27,860 nucleotides of DNA from DAOVGZ01 sp964477815 (GCA_964477815.1 CAYZEO010000010.1:1-27860), one strand, 5' to 3'. Positions 1 to 8,083 are shown, numbered from the stretch's first letter. Notes: generated by a model not told the origin, from the sequence alone. Made by a program: numbers and translations.

Positions 1-96
1 AAATGCATCTCAGCTGCGCTGAATCTGAAACGAAAACCATTGAATCTGAAATCTACACTTTTTAGTTAAATAATTTTTGGGCACGAAAGAAAAAAC

Positions 97-825
97 ATGA
101 AAAAAACGATAACCTCACTCATTTTTACAGCAATATCAACTCAAGCAATAGCTGGAGGTCTTGCTGGCCTAATGATGGAAAACAAAGAATTTGACTTGAA
201 ACATTGCAATGAAAAACAGCGGAGACGATATCGCAAACTTTATAACCAAGTTAACAAAACAATCGAAGAGAATTTAAAAACAATTACTAAACATCAAGCA
301 GAGAAAAAGCTTAACCTAAAACGGGTTAACAACAAATATCCACACGAAAAAATACAGATGGATGAAAAAGATCAGCAAAAAATGCTTGAGAACCACGATG
401 ATATTTTAATTGCGAGAGAACAAAGACAATTTAAACTCTGTCTGCAAAACAAAAAGAGTGAAGAAGAGTGCAATCTTTATGCTCGCTTTGATGGTGACAA
501 AATAAGGCTCGCCTTCCTCTCAGAGATTCACGATAAACTTGTGCAAAGTTGTAAAAATAAAACTATTACAAAGAAAACACTTGTCAAAGATTTAATCAAA
601 ATCAAAAAATCAATGAAGGGCTTGCTACAATTCCCTGAAGTAACCGCTTTGATGACACCAGGAAAATATATCAAAGAAATTGTCTACAAGACTGAGCCAT
701 ATTCCAACACTAAAAAGGTCGGATTATTCATCGTAGGAGGTGGACTAGGAATTCTCGGAAGCGTTGGTTTTTACGAATATATTTACCCCATACTTCAAAA
801 TCTTAACAATATAAAATCTAAGTAA
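97..825 (+). CDS. exported hypothetical protein with C-terminal membrane segment
   Basis: I do not recognise a family. The 242-residue product starts with a signal peptide (KK, then a hydrophobic stretch ending in an A-I-A-G cleavage-like site near residue 20). The middle is strongly charged and helical, rich in Lys, Glu and Gln, with four cysteines (one near residue 37, a C-x9-C pair near 115-125, one near 152). A Gly-rich hydrophobic segment at about residues 208-232 looks like one membrane helix, leaving a short cytoplasmic or periplasmic tail. No good Shine-Dalgarno precedes the ATG; the leader is A-rich. It ends 21 bases before ybeY on the same strand, so the two are probably co-transcribed, but nothing suggests a shared function. 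Confidence 0.7.
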   Translation: MKKTITSLIFTAISTQAIAGGLAGLMMENKEFDLKHCNEKQRRRYRKLYNQVNKTIEENLKTITKHQAEKKLNLKRVNNKYPHEKIQMDEKDQQKMLENHDDILIAREQRQFKLCLQNKKSEEECNLYARFDGDKIRLAFLSEIHDKLVQSCKNKTITKKTLVKDLIKIKKSMKGLLQFPEVTALMTPGKYIKEIVYKTEPYSNTKKVGLFIVGGGLGILGSVGFYEYIYPILQNLNNIKSK

Positions 826-846
826 AAAATAAAAAGGGAGTATGAA

Positions 847-1299
847 ATGATCACTATAAAAACGACACAGCGAAAAATTAAGGTCAATATTGAGAAGTTA
901 AAAAAAGAGGCCCGGACAGTTCTGGGCCTACTCAATTATCACGACTTTGAGCTCAACATTTTTTTGACCACCAATCAAACAATCCGCGCTTACAACAAAA
1001 AGTATAGGAAAATCGACAAGCCAACCGATATTCTCTCTTTTCCCTACTGGCCAAATTTAAAGCCAGGGCAACGAATCGTTACTGAAACAGCTGAAGACAA
1101 ACAACTTGGCGATCTGATCATCTCGCTAGAATATGTTCAGAATGATGCTAAAAAACTAAAAACCACACTTAACAAACGTTTACAGGTTCTTTTGGTGCAC
1201 GGAATTTGTCACTTGATCGGATATGATCATGAAACCGAAGCTAAATACAAGGTGATGCAGAAGAAGGAAAAAGAGCTGCTCTCACATCTTGACTATTAA
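847..1299 (+). CDS. ybeY: endoribonuclease YbeY (16S rRNA maturation factor)
   Basis: YbeY is a zinc-dependent single-strand endoribonuclease that acts in 16S rRNA 3'-end maturation and ribosome quality control in the cytoplasm. The zinc motif is intact: H118-G-I-C-H122-L-I-G-Y-D-H128, matching the family HGxLHLxGYDH with Cys in place of the usual Leu. The upstream family motif is also present (N-K-K-Y-R at residues 50-54, then D-K-P-T-D-I-L-S-F-P at 57-66). At 150 residues it has normal length. The start is set by GGAG at 837-840, six bases before the ATG at 847; an ATG at 842 would terminate after two codons. Confidence 0.95.
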   Translation: MITIKTTQRKIKVNIEKLKKEARTVLGLLNYHDFELNIFLTTNQTIRAYNKKYRKIDKPTDILSFPYWPNLKPGQRIVTETAEDKQLGDLIISLEYVQNDAKKLKTTLNKRLQVLLVHGICHLIGYDHETEAKYKVMQKKEKELLSHLDY

Positions 1300-1318
1300 T
1301 TTTTTCGTTTTAGAAAGA

Positions 1319-1984
1319 TTATTTTTCTTCTTTTTTTGGCTTCCAGTTTTTGTAAGCTTGATCTGTCATTTTGCCAAAAAACTTTTTCCAGCTTTTATCC
1401 TTTTTTACACACTCTCCAATAACAAACCCTGTTGCCCACTCTAAAATCTTGCTAATACACAAAATCTTTTTGTTTCCCATGATCATTTTTTTAACAATTG
1501 TTTCTGAAACCTTTTTTTTATTTGGTCCCAAGTAACCAAAAACAATTTCAGAAATATATGTGCCAATACGTTTCGGCAATAGTTTTAATGTTTTTTTATC
1601 TGTTTTTACAAGTTCTTTTTCTAGCTCTGTCGTTATAGAGATATTTTTTTTTATGTCTTTTTTTTTGGCTTCAACGCTCTCCAAAATTTCTCTAACTTTG
1701 TATTCAGCTTCCAACATACCTTTGACCATATGCTTTGGAGCTCCCGCAAGTCTTCCAACATAACCAATAGTATCACCAAACTTTTTCTCCATCATCCCTT
1801 TTTTTTTATTGATAATGGAGCAGAGAAAACTATAAGCCGGACCAACTGTCACATTTTTCATTATTTTTTTAAATCCGTCACTTCCAGGTAACTTTTTGTA
1901 TTCTTCTAATCTGTTTTTCATGCCAAATACTGGCAAAAACTGCCCGAGCAAAATAAGGATCATAAATTTGTAACTCATTCTCAT
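1319..1984 (-). CDS. exported Lys-rich hypothetical protein
   Basis: Family not recognised. I choose the ATG at 1984 because GAGG lies eight bases upstream and because translation then begins with a clear signal peptide (M-R-M-S-Y-K followed by a Leu/Ile/Phe-rich core ending near V-F-G). The reading frame extends upstream to 2056, but that part has no ribosome binding site and would bury the signal peptide. The 221-residue product is basic and mostly helical, with three cysteines and a Lys/Glu tail. It is convergent with ybeY (19 bases between the stops) and divergent from the metal ABC transporter genes, so it is probably monocistronic. Confidence 0.7.
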   Translation of the reverse strand: MRMSYKFMILILLGQFLPVFGMKNRLEEYKKLPGSDGFKKIMKNVTVGPAYSFLCSIINKKKGMMEKKFGDTIGYVGRLAGAPKHMVKGMLEAEYKVREILESVEAKKKDIKKNISITTELEKELVKTDKKTLKLLPKRIGTYISEIVFGYLGPNKKKVSETIVKKMIMGNKKILCISKILEWATGFVIGECVKKDKSWKKFFGKMTDQAYKNWKPKKEEK

Positions 1985-2156
1985 CTTCGCTTCCTCTATG
2001 CTAGAAACAAACGATCCGCTCTTGCACAGCACAAGAACACGGGCAGAGGCTACCACACTATTCGATCTCTTTACAACTGTAACGTGAAGTTGCTAATTTG
2101 TGTCGAGAATTTAAAAAAACACCTTAAAACTTTAATTCTTCAAGAAAGAGCATTCC

Positions 2157-2852
2157 ATGGCTAAAGATCTTTTAGTCGTCAAAAATCTGAACGTCACTCT
2201 CTCTGGAAACAAAATTATTCAGAACCTCAGCTTTGATGTCCAAGACAAAGAAGTTCTTGTTATTTTAGGTCCAAACGGTGCAGGAAAAACAACACTGTTG
2301 CGCACACTTCTTGGTCTCGTGCCATATTCCGGAACTATAAAATGGAACAAAAAAAAGCTGAGCTACCTTCCTCCACAAGAACTGATAAACAGAAAAACAC
2401 TCATGCCATTGAATGTGCAGGAGTTTTTTGAATTCAAAAATATTTCTTCTCACGCAATCACAAAAGCAATAAAAAACGTTGGGCTGAAAAAATCTATACT
2501 CTCACAACAACTTGAAAAACTATCAACTGGACAATTTCAAAGAATTCTAATCGCCTGGACATTTATTGATAAACCCGATGTATTACTTTTTGACGAACCA
2601 ACCGCAGGAATTGACATCGGAGGAGAAGAAACAATTTACTCTCTGTTGCACAATATCTGGGAAAAAAGAAAAATGACCATCATTTTAGTAACACATCATG
2701 TGCATGTGGTCTGGGAGCACGCAACAAATGTTTTATGCTTGAATAAAAAACTCCTGTGCCACGGAACACCAGAAAAAATATTAACAAAAAAAACAATTGA
2801 TCAAATTTACGGGCCGGGAGCAAAACTGTATGGACATAGGCACAGTTCTTAA
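2157..2852 (+). CDS. metal-type ABC transporter ATP-binding protein (ZnuC/MntB-like)
   Basis: This is the cytoplasmic ATPase of a family-3 (zinc/manganese/iron) ABC importer. Visible motifs are Walker A GPNGAGKTT (residues 38-46), the ABC signature L-S-T-G-Q (122-126), Walker B V-L-L-F-D-E-P-T (142-149) and the switch His in V-T-H-H (about 180). At 231 residues it is typical. The ATG at 2157 has only a weak purine-rich AAGAAAGAG upstream. Its 3' end overlaps the permease gene by 23 bases, so the two are translationally coupled. No substrate-binding protein gene follows, and the transported metal cannot be told from this sequence. Confidence 0.9.
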   Translation: MAKDLLVVKNLNVTLSGNKIIQNLSFDVQDKEVLVILGPNGAGKTTLLRTLLGLVPYSGTIKWNKKKLSYLPPQELINRKTLMPLNVQEFFEFKNISSHAITKAIKNVGLKKSILSQQLEKLSTGQFQRILIAWTFIDKPDVLLFDEPTAGIDIGGEETIYSLLHNIWEKRKMTIILVTHHVHVVWEHATNVLCLNKKLLCHGTPEKILTKKTIDQIYGPGAKLYGHRHSS

Positions 2853-3612
2853 CACAAATCTCTTGTATGCTTTACTTGTAGGCGTATCGGTCGGCACGGT
2901 AGCAGGTTACATCGGATCGTTAATGATCACTAAACGAATGTCCTTGATGGGAGGCGCACTTGGACATCTTACACTCCCCGGAGTTGCACTTGGCCTTCTG
3001 TACGGATTTGACATTTCAATTGGAGCACTTATTTTTTTAATCCTTGGCATCTTTGTTATTTGGCTTTTGGAAAAAATCACCTCACTTCCATTTGAAACAA
3101 CAACCGCAGTTGTTTTTACCACATCACTAGCCGCAGCCTTCCTCTTTCTTCCCCACAAAGAAACGCATGTCGCACTCCTGGGCGACATATCTCGCATCAC
3201 ACCAACGATTTCCATAGTTTGCCTGGCTCTTTCTGGCATCATTTTTGCCATCATTAAAATCATTTACAAAAAAATGGTATTGATAGGAATCTCAGAAGAT
3301 CTGGCGCAAGCCGAAGGAATACACTCCTCTGTTTATAATCTTATTTATCTTGCTTGCATAGCATTAGTTGTTGCACTTGGCGTACGCATCATCGGCGGAC
3401 TTATGACCGCAGCTCTGGTCGCAATTCCAGCAGCATCAAGTAAAAATGTTAGTCGCTCCCTCCTGCAATACGCAGTCCTGAGCAGTATTTTTGGCGGCCT
3501 CGCATGCACACTAGGAATTGTAACAACACATCTTTCTGACCTGCCAGTTGGACCTATGATCATTCTTTGGAGTAGCGGAATATTTATTTTTTCACTCTTT
3601 CTTAAAAAATAA
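2830..3612 (+). CDS. metal-type ABC transporter permease (ZnuB/MntC family)
   Basis: This polytopic inner-membrane protein (260 residues, about seven or eight hydrophobic segments) belongs to the ABC-3 permease family. The diagnostic early stretch S-L-M-G-G-A-L-G-H-L-T-L-P-G-V-A is present, as are the late L-G-V-R-I-I-G-G-L-M-T-A-A-L-V-A-I-P-A-A stretch and the following small-residue helices. I place the start at 2830, where GGGAG sits nine bases upstream, inside the 3' end of the ATPase gene. An earlier frame-open codon at 2797 has no comparable site. The gene ends one base before the convergent symporter gene. Confidence 0.9.
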   Translation: MDIGTVLNTNLLYALLVGVSVGTVAGYIGSLMITKRMSLMGGALGHLTLPGVALGLLYGFDISIGALIFLILGIFVIWLLEKITSLPFETTTAVVFTTSLAAAFLFLPHKETHVALLGDISRITPTISIVCLALSGIIFAIIKIIYKKMVLIGISEDLAQAEGIHSSVYNLIYLACIALVVALGVRIIGGLMTAALVAIPAASSKNVSRSLLQYAVLSSIFGGLACTLGIVTTHLSDLPVGPMIILWSSGIFIFSLFLKK

Positions 3613-3613
3613 T

Positions 3614-4924
3614 CTACTTAACCTTCAGAACCTCAGGCTTTTTGAATGCGAGAATTGCTATACCGATCACATTTGGTACAGCAACTAGAATAATCATGAT
3701 ATCAACAAGCTTCCAGACAATTGGCACATCCATCAACGCACCAAAAAAAATAACAAGCACGGTGAACAATCGGTAGAGCCAAACGCCGCGATGCTTGGTC
3801 ATAGAAGCAAAACTTTGCGTACCGTTGAAACTGTTACCAATAACAGTTGTCAAAACAAAAAGACCAAGACTGATAATTAAAACAAATCGGCCAAGAGTTG
3901 GAGAATTCATTTTAAACACTTGATACATTAATGTGTTGTCAAGCGCAGCCTCGCCAACCATCCAAATGCCAGTAACCAAAATAAGCAAGCCGGATAAAAA
4001 AGAAAAAAATGCATCTGCAGCAACCGAAAACATCGCGAGAACACCCTGATCTGTAGGATTCTTTACATCGGCCATTGAATGAGGTATCGACGATGTTCCA
4101 AGCCCCGCTTCTGTCACATAGACACTTTTAAAAATACCTGCACTCATCGCTGAAAACACTGAAGCACCTAAAAATCCACCCGCCGCAGCCGCTGGGCTAA
4201 ATGCATTAGTAAAAACTGAGTACAAAGCAACTTTGAGCGCACCCACATTCTTGAACAAAATAAGAAAAGCAAAAGAAACATAGAAAAAACACATAATCGG
4301 CACAAGACGACTGGCCAAAAAACCAACTCGCTTTGCACCACCACTGAGCACAATAAGCGCAACAACAGCTAAGACCAGTCCAGTCTGCCACTCGGCTATA
4401 CCCTCTTTACTAAATATCCCTGCCAAAGTATTTGATTGAACCCCAGACCAAATGGCAAACACAACAATAATCACTAGCCCATACCACCTTGCCAACCAAT
4501 TACTTACAAGTTTTAGGTATTGTGTTGGACCACTAATGATGTCACCATCCTTTGTTTTTGTCCTTGTGTGAAGGGCAAAAGTAACCTCAGTAAATTTTAT
4601 AACTCCAGCAAAAAATGCATACGCTATCATCCAAAAAAGAGCTCCCGGACCACCTGTCATAATAGCTATTGAAGGTCCAATGATACTTCCACTTCCAAGC
4701 GTTGTTGCCATGGCTGTAAACAAGGCATGCACAGGATGAATAGTTTTTATATTACCTTCGGCTTTGCTTGCTCCCTTTTTGAGCAACTTCCAAAATCGGG
4801 GGAAAGCACGAAACTGCAGAAAACCAGTTTTGACAGTCAAAAGAACGCCAACACCTAAAAAAATAGGAACAACTGGACGTGCAAGAACATAGTAAATACT
4901 GGACAATATCTGCAACCAATCCAT
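3614..4924 (-). CDS. AGCS-family sodium:alanine/glycine symporter
   Basis: This is a multi-pass inner-membrane transporter of the alanine-or-glycine:cation symporter family, which imports small neutral amino acids with Na+. Family landmarks in order are T-L-G-S-G-S-I-I-G-P followed by G-G-P-G-A-L-F-W-M, the E-A-G-L-G-T-S-S-I-P-H stretch, and D-Q-G-V-L-A-M. The usual G-T-G-N-I motif reads G-S-G-S-I here, with Asn replaced by Ser. I start at 4924 (436 residues) because GGGAG lies five bases before that ATG. The frame is open to 4972, but that extension would overlap the terminator at 4961-4994. It lies downstream of ruvA on the same strand but is separated from it by that terminator. Confidence 0.92.
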   Translation of the reverse strand: MDWLQILSSIYYVLARPVVPIFLGVGVLLTVKTGFLQFRAFPRFWKLLKKGASKAEGNIKTIHPVHALFTAMATTLGSGSIIGPSIAIMTGGPGALFWMIAYAFFAGVIKFTEVTFALHTRTKTKDGDIISGPTQYLKLVSNWLARWYGLVIIVVFAIWSGVQSNTLAGIFSKEGIAEWQTGLVLAVVALIVLSGGAKRVGFLASRLVPIMCFFYVSFAFLILFKNVGALKVALYSVFTNAFSPAAAAGGFLGASVFSAMSAGIFKSVYVTEAGLGTSSIPHSMADVKNPTDQGVLAMFSVAADAFFSFLSGLLILVTGIWMVGEAALDNTLMYQVFKMNSPTLGRFVLIISLGLFVLTTVIGNSFNGTQSFASMTKHRGVWLYRLFTVLVIFFGALMDVPIVWKLVDIMIILVAVPNVIGIAILAFKKPEVLKVK

Positions 4925-4960
4925 ATTTTCTCCCGGAAAACTCAACTCTCTTTTTTTAAC

Positions 4961-4994
4961 AAAAAAATGCATTGACCCCTATCAGCACAATGCA
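4961..4994 (-). terminator. intrinsic terminator after ruvA
   Basis: Read on the minus strand, TGCATTG, a 13-base loop and CAATGCA form a perfect 7-bp stem followed directly by seven T. It sits 38 bases past the ruvA stop and 37 bases before the symporter start. The stem is modest in GC, so readthrough is likely. Confidence 0.7.
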
Positions 4995-5031
4995 CACCAA
5001 CAAGCCTTATATTTTCACAATAGAAATCAGA

Positions 5032-5631
5032 CTAACCCCTTTTTGACAAAAAGGAAAGGGCACGCCGAACCAAGCCATCGAACTGAAGATTCGAGTCGGA
5101 ATATTTGTCAGATAGATGCTTCATGGCACGAGAAACTTCTGTCCGTGAATAGTTAAGAGAAGTCAAAACATCAGACACATTTTGCCAATCAGTAAGCGCA
5201 CCTGAATCTTCTAATTCAACTCCTGACTTGATCAGTTTTGCAACCTTACGTCTCAGTTGCACAACCATCTGCTCAACTTTTTTTGGCCCTAGACCATTTA
5301 CACTGCTCAGAGCTTTTTCATCATCCATCTGAACTGCTTGCAAAAATCGCTCAGCTCCCAAATCTTTTAGAACTGCAAGTCCAATTTTGGGGCCAATTCC
5401 AGAACAACCTATGACAAGTAAAAAAACACTTCTTTCAAGCTCTGTACTAAAACCAAGCAACATTGGTCCCTGGTCTTGATTCCAGTGCATGTGGGCATAT
5501 AAAACAACCTTTTGATCCATTATAAATTGAGCAACATCAGGTACATGCACAAAAAGGGCGATGCTTCCAATATCAACAGAAATAACACCTGCATTGCACG
5601 ACACAACCTTGCCAGAAATACAATCAATCAT
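5032..5631 (-). CDS. ruvA: Holliday junction branch-migration protein RuvA
   Basis: RuvA binds four-way DNA junctions as a tetramer and loads the RuvB helicase. The 199-residue product shows the OB-fold N-terminus (M-I-D-C-I-S-G-K-V, matching the family MIxxLxGxV). It then has two helix-hairpin-helix motifs (G-C-S-G-I-G-P-K-I-G-L-A around residue 75 and V-N-G-L-G-P-K-K-V-E around 110) and a C-terminal three-helix domain that would contact RuvB. The start at 5631 follows an AAGAGAGA site. ruvB and ruvC are not adjacent here. The downstream symporter is beyond a terminator, so ruvA is probably transcribed alone. Confidence 0.95.
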   Translation of the reverse strand: MIDCISGKVVSCNAGVISVDIGSIALFVHVPDVAQFIMDQKVVLYAHMHWNQDQGPMLLGFSTELERSVFLLVIGCSGIGPKIGLAVLKDLGAERFLQAVQMDDEKALSSVNGLGPKKVEQMVVQLRRKVAKLIKSGVELEDSGALTDWQNVSDVLTSLNYSRTEVSRAMKHLSDKYSDSNLQFDGLVRRALSFLSKRG

Positions 5632-5802
5632 GATTCTCTCTTATAAAAATCAACACCAAATAAACCTAGGTCTTCCTATGAAAAAACCGGAGAGCAGAGC
5701 AAAAGCATCCGAAATGTATAAAAATCAGGGTAAAAAATCAAAGAATAAGTGTAAAAAACAGAGTAAAAAGCATTTTCTCACGTCAAAAACAAATATAAAT
5801 AA

Positions 5803-5830
5803 TTGACAAATATACCCCTTGTGATACCTT
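5803..5830 (+). promoter_or_regulatory. sigma70-type promoter for tRNA-Gly
   Basis: A perfect -35 hexamer TTGACA (5803-5808) is followed, after 16 bases, by TACCTT (5825-5830). That hexamer is preceded by TG one base away, giving an extended -10. Transcription would begin near 5837, 30 bases before the tRNA. The -10 itself is a poor hexamer match, so the TG extension is the main support. Confidence 0.55.
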
Positions 5831-5866
5831 TTTTCATGAAAAAATCGGGGCTTTCTATGTCACACT

Positions 5867-5941
5867 GCGGGAATAGCTCAGTGGTAGAGCGTCGCCTTGC
5901 CAAGGCGAAGGTCGCGGGTTCGAGACCCGTTTCCCGCTCCA
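5867..5941 (+). tRNA. tRNA-Gly (anticodon GCC)
   Basis: A full cloverleaf folds by eye. The acceptor GCGGGAA pairs with TTCCCGC. The D arm is GCTC-AGTGGTA-GAGC. The anticodon stem TCGCC/GGCGA carries loop TTGCCAA, giving anticodon GCC. The T arm GCGGG/CCCGT holds the TTCGAGA loop. The discriminator is T and CCA is encoded (5939-5941). The TTGACA promoter lies about 36 bases upstream. Confidence 0.97.
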
Positions 5942-5995
5942 GTAAATGTCGAACCAACTATTCCCTTGTTCGGAATGACACATCAAACCATTTAC
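5942..5995 (+). other. nested inverted repeats directly after the tRNA
   Basis: GTAAATG (5942-5948), starting at the base after CCA, is perfectly complementary to CATTTAC (5989-5995). Between them CGAAC (5950-5954) pairs with GTTCG (5968-5972). The result would be a tRNA-adjacent stem-loop that could mark 3' processing or act as a weak terminator, although no T-run follows. Confidence 0.35.
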
Positions 5996-6037
5996 AGAAC
6001 GCAAGTTAAGCAGTCAAAGTAAGAGGAAACAATAAAA

Positions 6038-6082
6038 ATGGTAAAAGAAAAAAAAACAAAAAAAGAGGGTGTTTTCCGATGA
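6038..6082 (+). CDS. possible 14-codon leader ORF overlapping jag
   Basis: An ATG at 6038, ten bases after GAGGA, opens a 14-residue Lys-rich frame (MVKEKKTKKEGVFR). Its TGA overlaps the jag start as ATGA. It is too short to judge by homology. The site and the 4-base overlap fit a translationally coupled leader peptide, but chance in an A-rich tract is also plausible. Confidence 0.25.
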   Translation: MVKEKKTKKEGVFR

Positions 6083-6693
6083 ACTCAATTGTACAAGAAG
6101 CATCATCTATGGCCAGAGCAATAGAACAGGCTTGGGAAAAGGCGGGCAAGCCTCAAAAATTTTCTATTCGAGTGTTTCAGGAATCAGAAAAAAATTTTCT
6201 TGGGATGACCAAACAGCCTGCTAAGATTGCCCTTTTGTTTGAAAAACAGGACATCAAAGCAGAACAAAAAAAAGAATCTCGTCGCCCAACTCATCAAGCA
6301 AAAACACAAAGACAATCTGAACATAGACAACGTCAACAAAAACCTCGAGAACAACATCATCAACAAAAAAAGCCTCAAAGGATACAGGAGCCCGAAGGGC
6401 AACCAGCAGCACAAAAAAAGCGGCAAAGGGAAATATGGACAGACGAAATGATTGCCATAGCGCGCAACTGGATGAAGGACATGCTCATCCAAGTAAACAA
6501 GTCAGACACCACCTTCACAACAGAAGTGAAACGATATCATCTTAAGTTTATTTTAGATAAGCCGATAGCAGAGAGTGAAGAAAAGCAAAAAAGTGTATTC
6601 AGAAATTTTGCACATCTGATTATGCAATCGATTAGAAATAAAATGAAAAAACAGTTGAGGTACCACAAAGTTGTCATTACAAGCTCAAAATGA
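6079..6693 (+). CDS. jag: Jag/KhpB-like RNA-binding protein with degenerate KH and no R3H domain
   Basis: The N-terminal ~55 residues match the Jag_N domain: A-I-E-Q-A-W-E-K-A-G, then F-Q-E-S-E-K-N-F-L-G-M-T-K-Q-P-A-K-I. This is followed by a low-complexity Gln/Lys/Arg linker (about 60-118). The last ~85 residues resemble a KH-II fold by its starting helix (A-I-A-R-N-W-M-K-D-M-L) and its ending helix and strand, but the nucleic-acid-gripping GxxG loop is replaced by E-S-E-E-K-Q-K. The C-terminal R3H domain of typical Jag is absent, and the total of 204 residues confirms this. Jag commonly lies next to mnmE, as here, and overlaps it by 23 bases. GAGGG at 6065-6069 precedes the ATG. Assignment rests on Jag_N plus context. 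Confidence 0.8.
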   Translation: MNSIVQEASSMARAIEQAWEKAGKPQKFSIRVFQESEKNFLGMTKQPAKIALLFEKQDIKAEQKKESRRPTHQAKTQRQSEHRQRQQKPREQHHQQKKPQRIQEPEGQPAAQKKRQREIWTDEMIAIARNWMKDMLIQVNKSDTTFTTEVKRYHLKFILDKPIAESEEKQKSVFRNFAHLIMQSIRNKMKKQLRYHKVVITSSK

Positions 6694-8080
6694 TGTCAGT
6701 TTTAGTGCAGATGAAACTACAATCGTCGCACAAGCAACACCTTGCGGAAGCGGAGCACTCGCGCTTATTAGAATGTCGGGCGTCAACGCAATCTCAATTG
6801 CAGAAAAAATAAGCCTACTTCCTGCAGGAAAAAAAATAATCAAACAACCAAGCCATACCATTCATTATGGCTTGGTTGTTGACTGTGCGCAAAATACAAT
6901 CGACCAGGTTATGTTCGCAATTATGCGTGGACCAAAAACATTCACCGGTCAAGACACCGTTGAAATAACAGCTCACAACAATCCTTTCATCGTAAACAAC
7001 ATCATCAAGCGTGCTATTGAAGCTGGAGCAAGGCCTGCAAAAAAAGGGGAGTTTAGCAAACGAGCTTTTTTGAATGGAAAGATTGATCTTGCTCAAGCAG
7101 AAGCTATTCATGAAGTTATAGCAGCACAAACACAGGTCGCTCTAAAAGCATCACTGGAACAGCTTGAAGGATCTCTATCCAAACAAATAAAAAAAATAGA
7201 AAACGATCTTATTCAAGCACTTGCACTTTCTGAAGCAAGTTTCGAATTCATTGAAGATGAATCAATGGAATTTGATAAGCAGATTACGTCCTTGGTAGAA
7301 AAAACAGTAAAAATAATTGATCAACTTAAGCAATCAAAAAACAGCCAGAAACAGATTCGTCAAGGCGTACGCATCGCATTACTCGGATCAGTCAACGCAG
7401 GAAAATCATCTCTTTTTAATAAACTTGTCGGACAAAATCGTGCAATCGTAACTAATACGCCAGGAACAACAAGAGATGTCATTGAATCTGGAAGATATAA
7501 AAATGGAACATATCAAACTATTTTAGACACCGCCGGACTTAGAAAAACCAACAATGAAATTGAAAAAGAAGGCATTAAAAGATCCGAGCACGAAGCACAA
7601 AAAACAGATATCATTTTGTTGGTGTATGACGGGTCCCAAAAACTTAGTGCTCCGGAAATAAAAACATATAAAAAACTAATCAATCTACATAAAGAGAAAG
7701 TTATCCTGGTCTGCAATAAATCTGACCTCAAAAAAAGCGCACAAAACATCTTTTGCGAGCACACGACTATCCCGATTTCTTGTAAACAAGAAAAAAACAT
7801 CGAACTTTTGGAGCAAACAATCGAAAAAAAAATAAAAGAGATCTTTGCAAATTCTTCATCACCTTTCTTGCTCAACCAACGCCACTATAATCTTTTGTTT
7901 TCTTTAGAAAAAAAGCTGAACCCTATACTCACCTCTGGTTTTTTAGGAAAAAATCCACAGTATGAGTTGATCTCATTCCATTTGAAAGAAGCTCTGACCG
8001 ATCTATCAGAATTATCTGGAAAAACAATTACCAAACAAAGCTTAGATAAACTCTTTCAGAGTTTTTGTATAGGCAAGTAA
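6671..8080 (+). CDS. mnmE: tRNA uridine-5-carboxymethylaminomethyl modification GTPase MnmE
   Basis: MnmE works with MnmG to modify the wobble uridine of several tRNAs in the cytoplasm. The N-terminal folate-binding domain (about 14-130) has T-I-V-A-Q-A-T-P-C-G-S-G-A and F-T-G-Q-D-T-V-E-I. The helical domain surrounds a G domain with G1 G-S-V-N-A-G-K-S-S (239-247), G2 T-N-T-P-G-T-T-R-D, G3 D-T-A-G (286-289) and G4 N-K-S-D. The protein ends in the hallmark F-C-I-G-K, whose Cys is essential in the family. The start is TTG at 6671: an in-frame TGA lies at 6656, no other start codon falls before the conserved N-terminus, and GAGG at 6657-6660 is ten bases upstream. It overlaps jag by 23 bases. 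Confidence 0.96.
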   Translation: MSLQAQNDVSFSADETTIVAQATPCGSGALALIRMSGVNAISIAEKISLLPAGKKIIKQPSHTIHYGLVVDCAQNTIDQVMFAIMRGPKTFTGQDTVEITAHNNPFIVNNIIKRAIEAGARPAKKGEFSKRAFLNGKIDLAQAEAIHEVIAAQTQVALKASLEQLEGSLSKQIKKIENDLIQALALSEASFEFIEDESMEFDKQITSLVEKTVKIIDQLKQSKNSQKQIRQGVRIALLGSVNAGKSSLFNKLVGQNRAIVTNTPGTTRDVIESGRYKNGTYQTILDTAGLRKTNNEIEKEGIKRSEHEAQKTDIILLVYDGSQKLSAPEIKTYKKLINLHKEKVILVCNKSDLKKSAQNIFCEHTTIPISCKQEKNIELLEQTIEKKIKEIFANSSSPFLLNQRHYNLLFSLEKKLNPILTSGFLGKNPQYELISFHLKEALTDLSELSGKTITKQSLDKLFQSFCIGK

Positions 8081-8083
8081 ATT

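Noticed and set aside
1..65. Tail of an upstream gene ending at the TAG at 63-65
   Set aside because: A frame is open from the window edge, but only about 20 codons are visible and nothing identifies it.
4925..4972. Longer N-terminus of the AGCS symporter from ATG 4972
   Set aside because: It overlaps the ruvA terminator, and a good GGGAG site precedes the internal ATG at 4924.
5678..5806. 42-codon Lys-rich frame between ruvA and the tRNA
   Set aside because: It is low-complexity sequence in an A-rich tract, overlaps the tRNA promoter at its end, and has only a weak ribosome site (AGGT). It may be real but I cannot support it.
5803..6009. Open frame across the tRNA-Gly
   Set aside because: It covers the tRNA gene itself; the translation is a by-product of the cloverleaf sequence.
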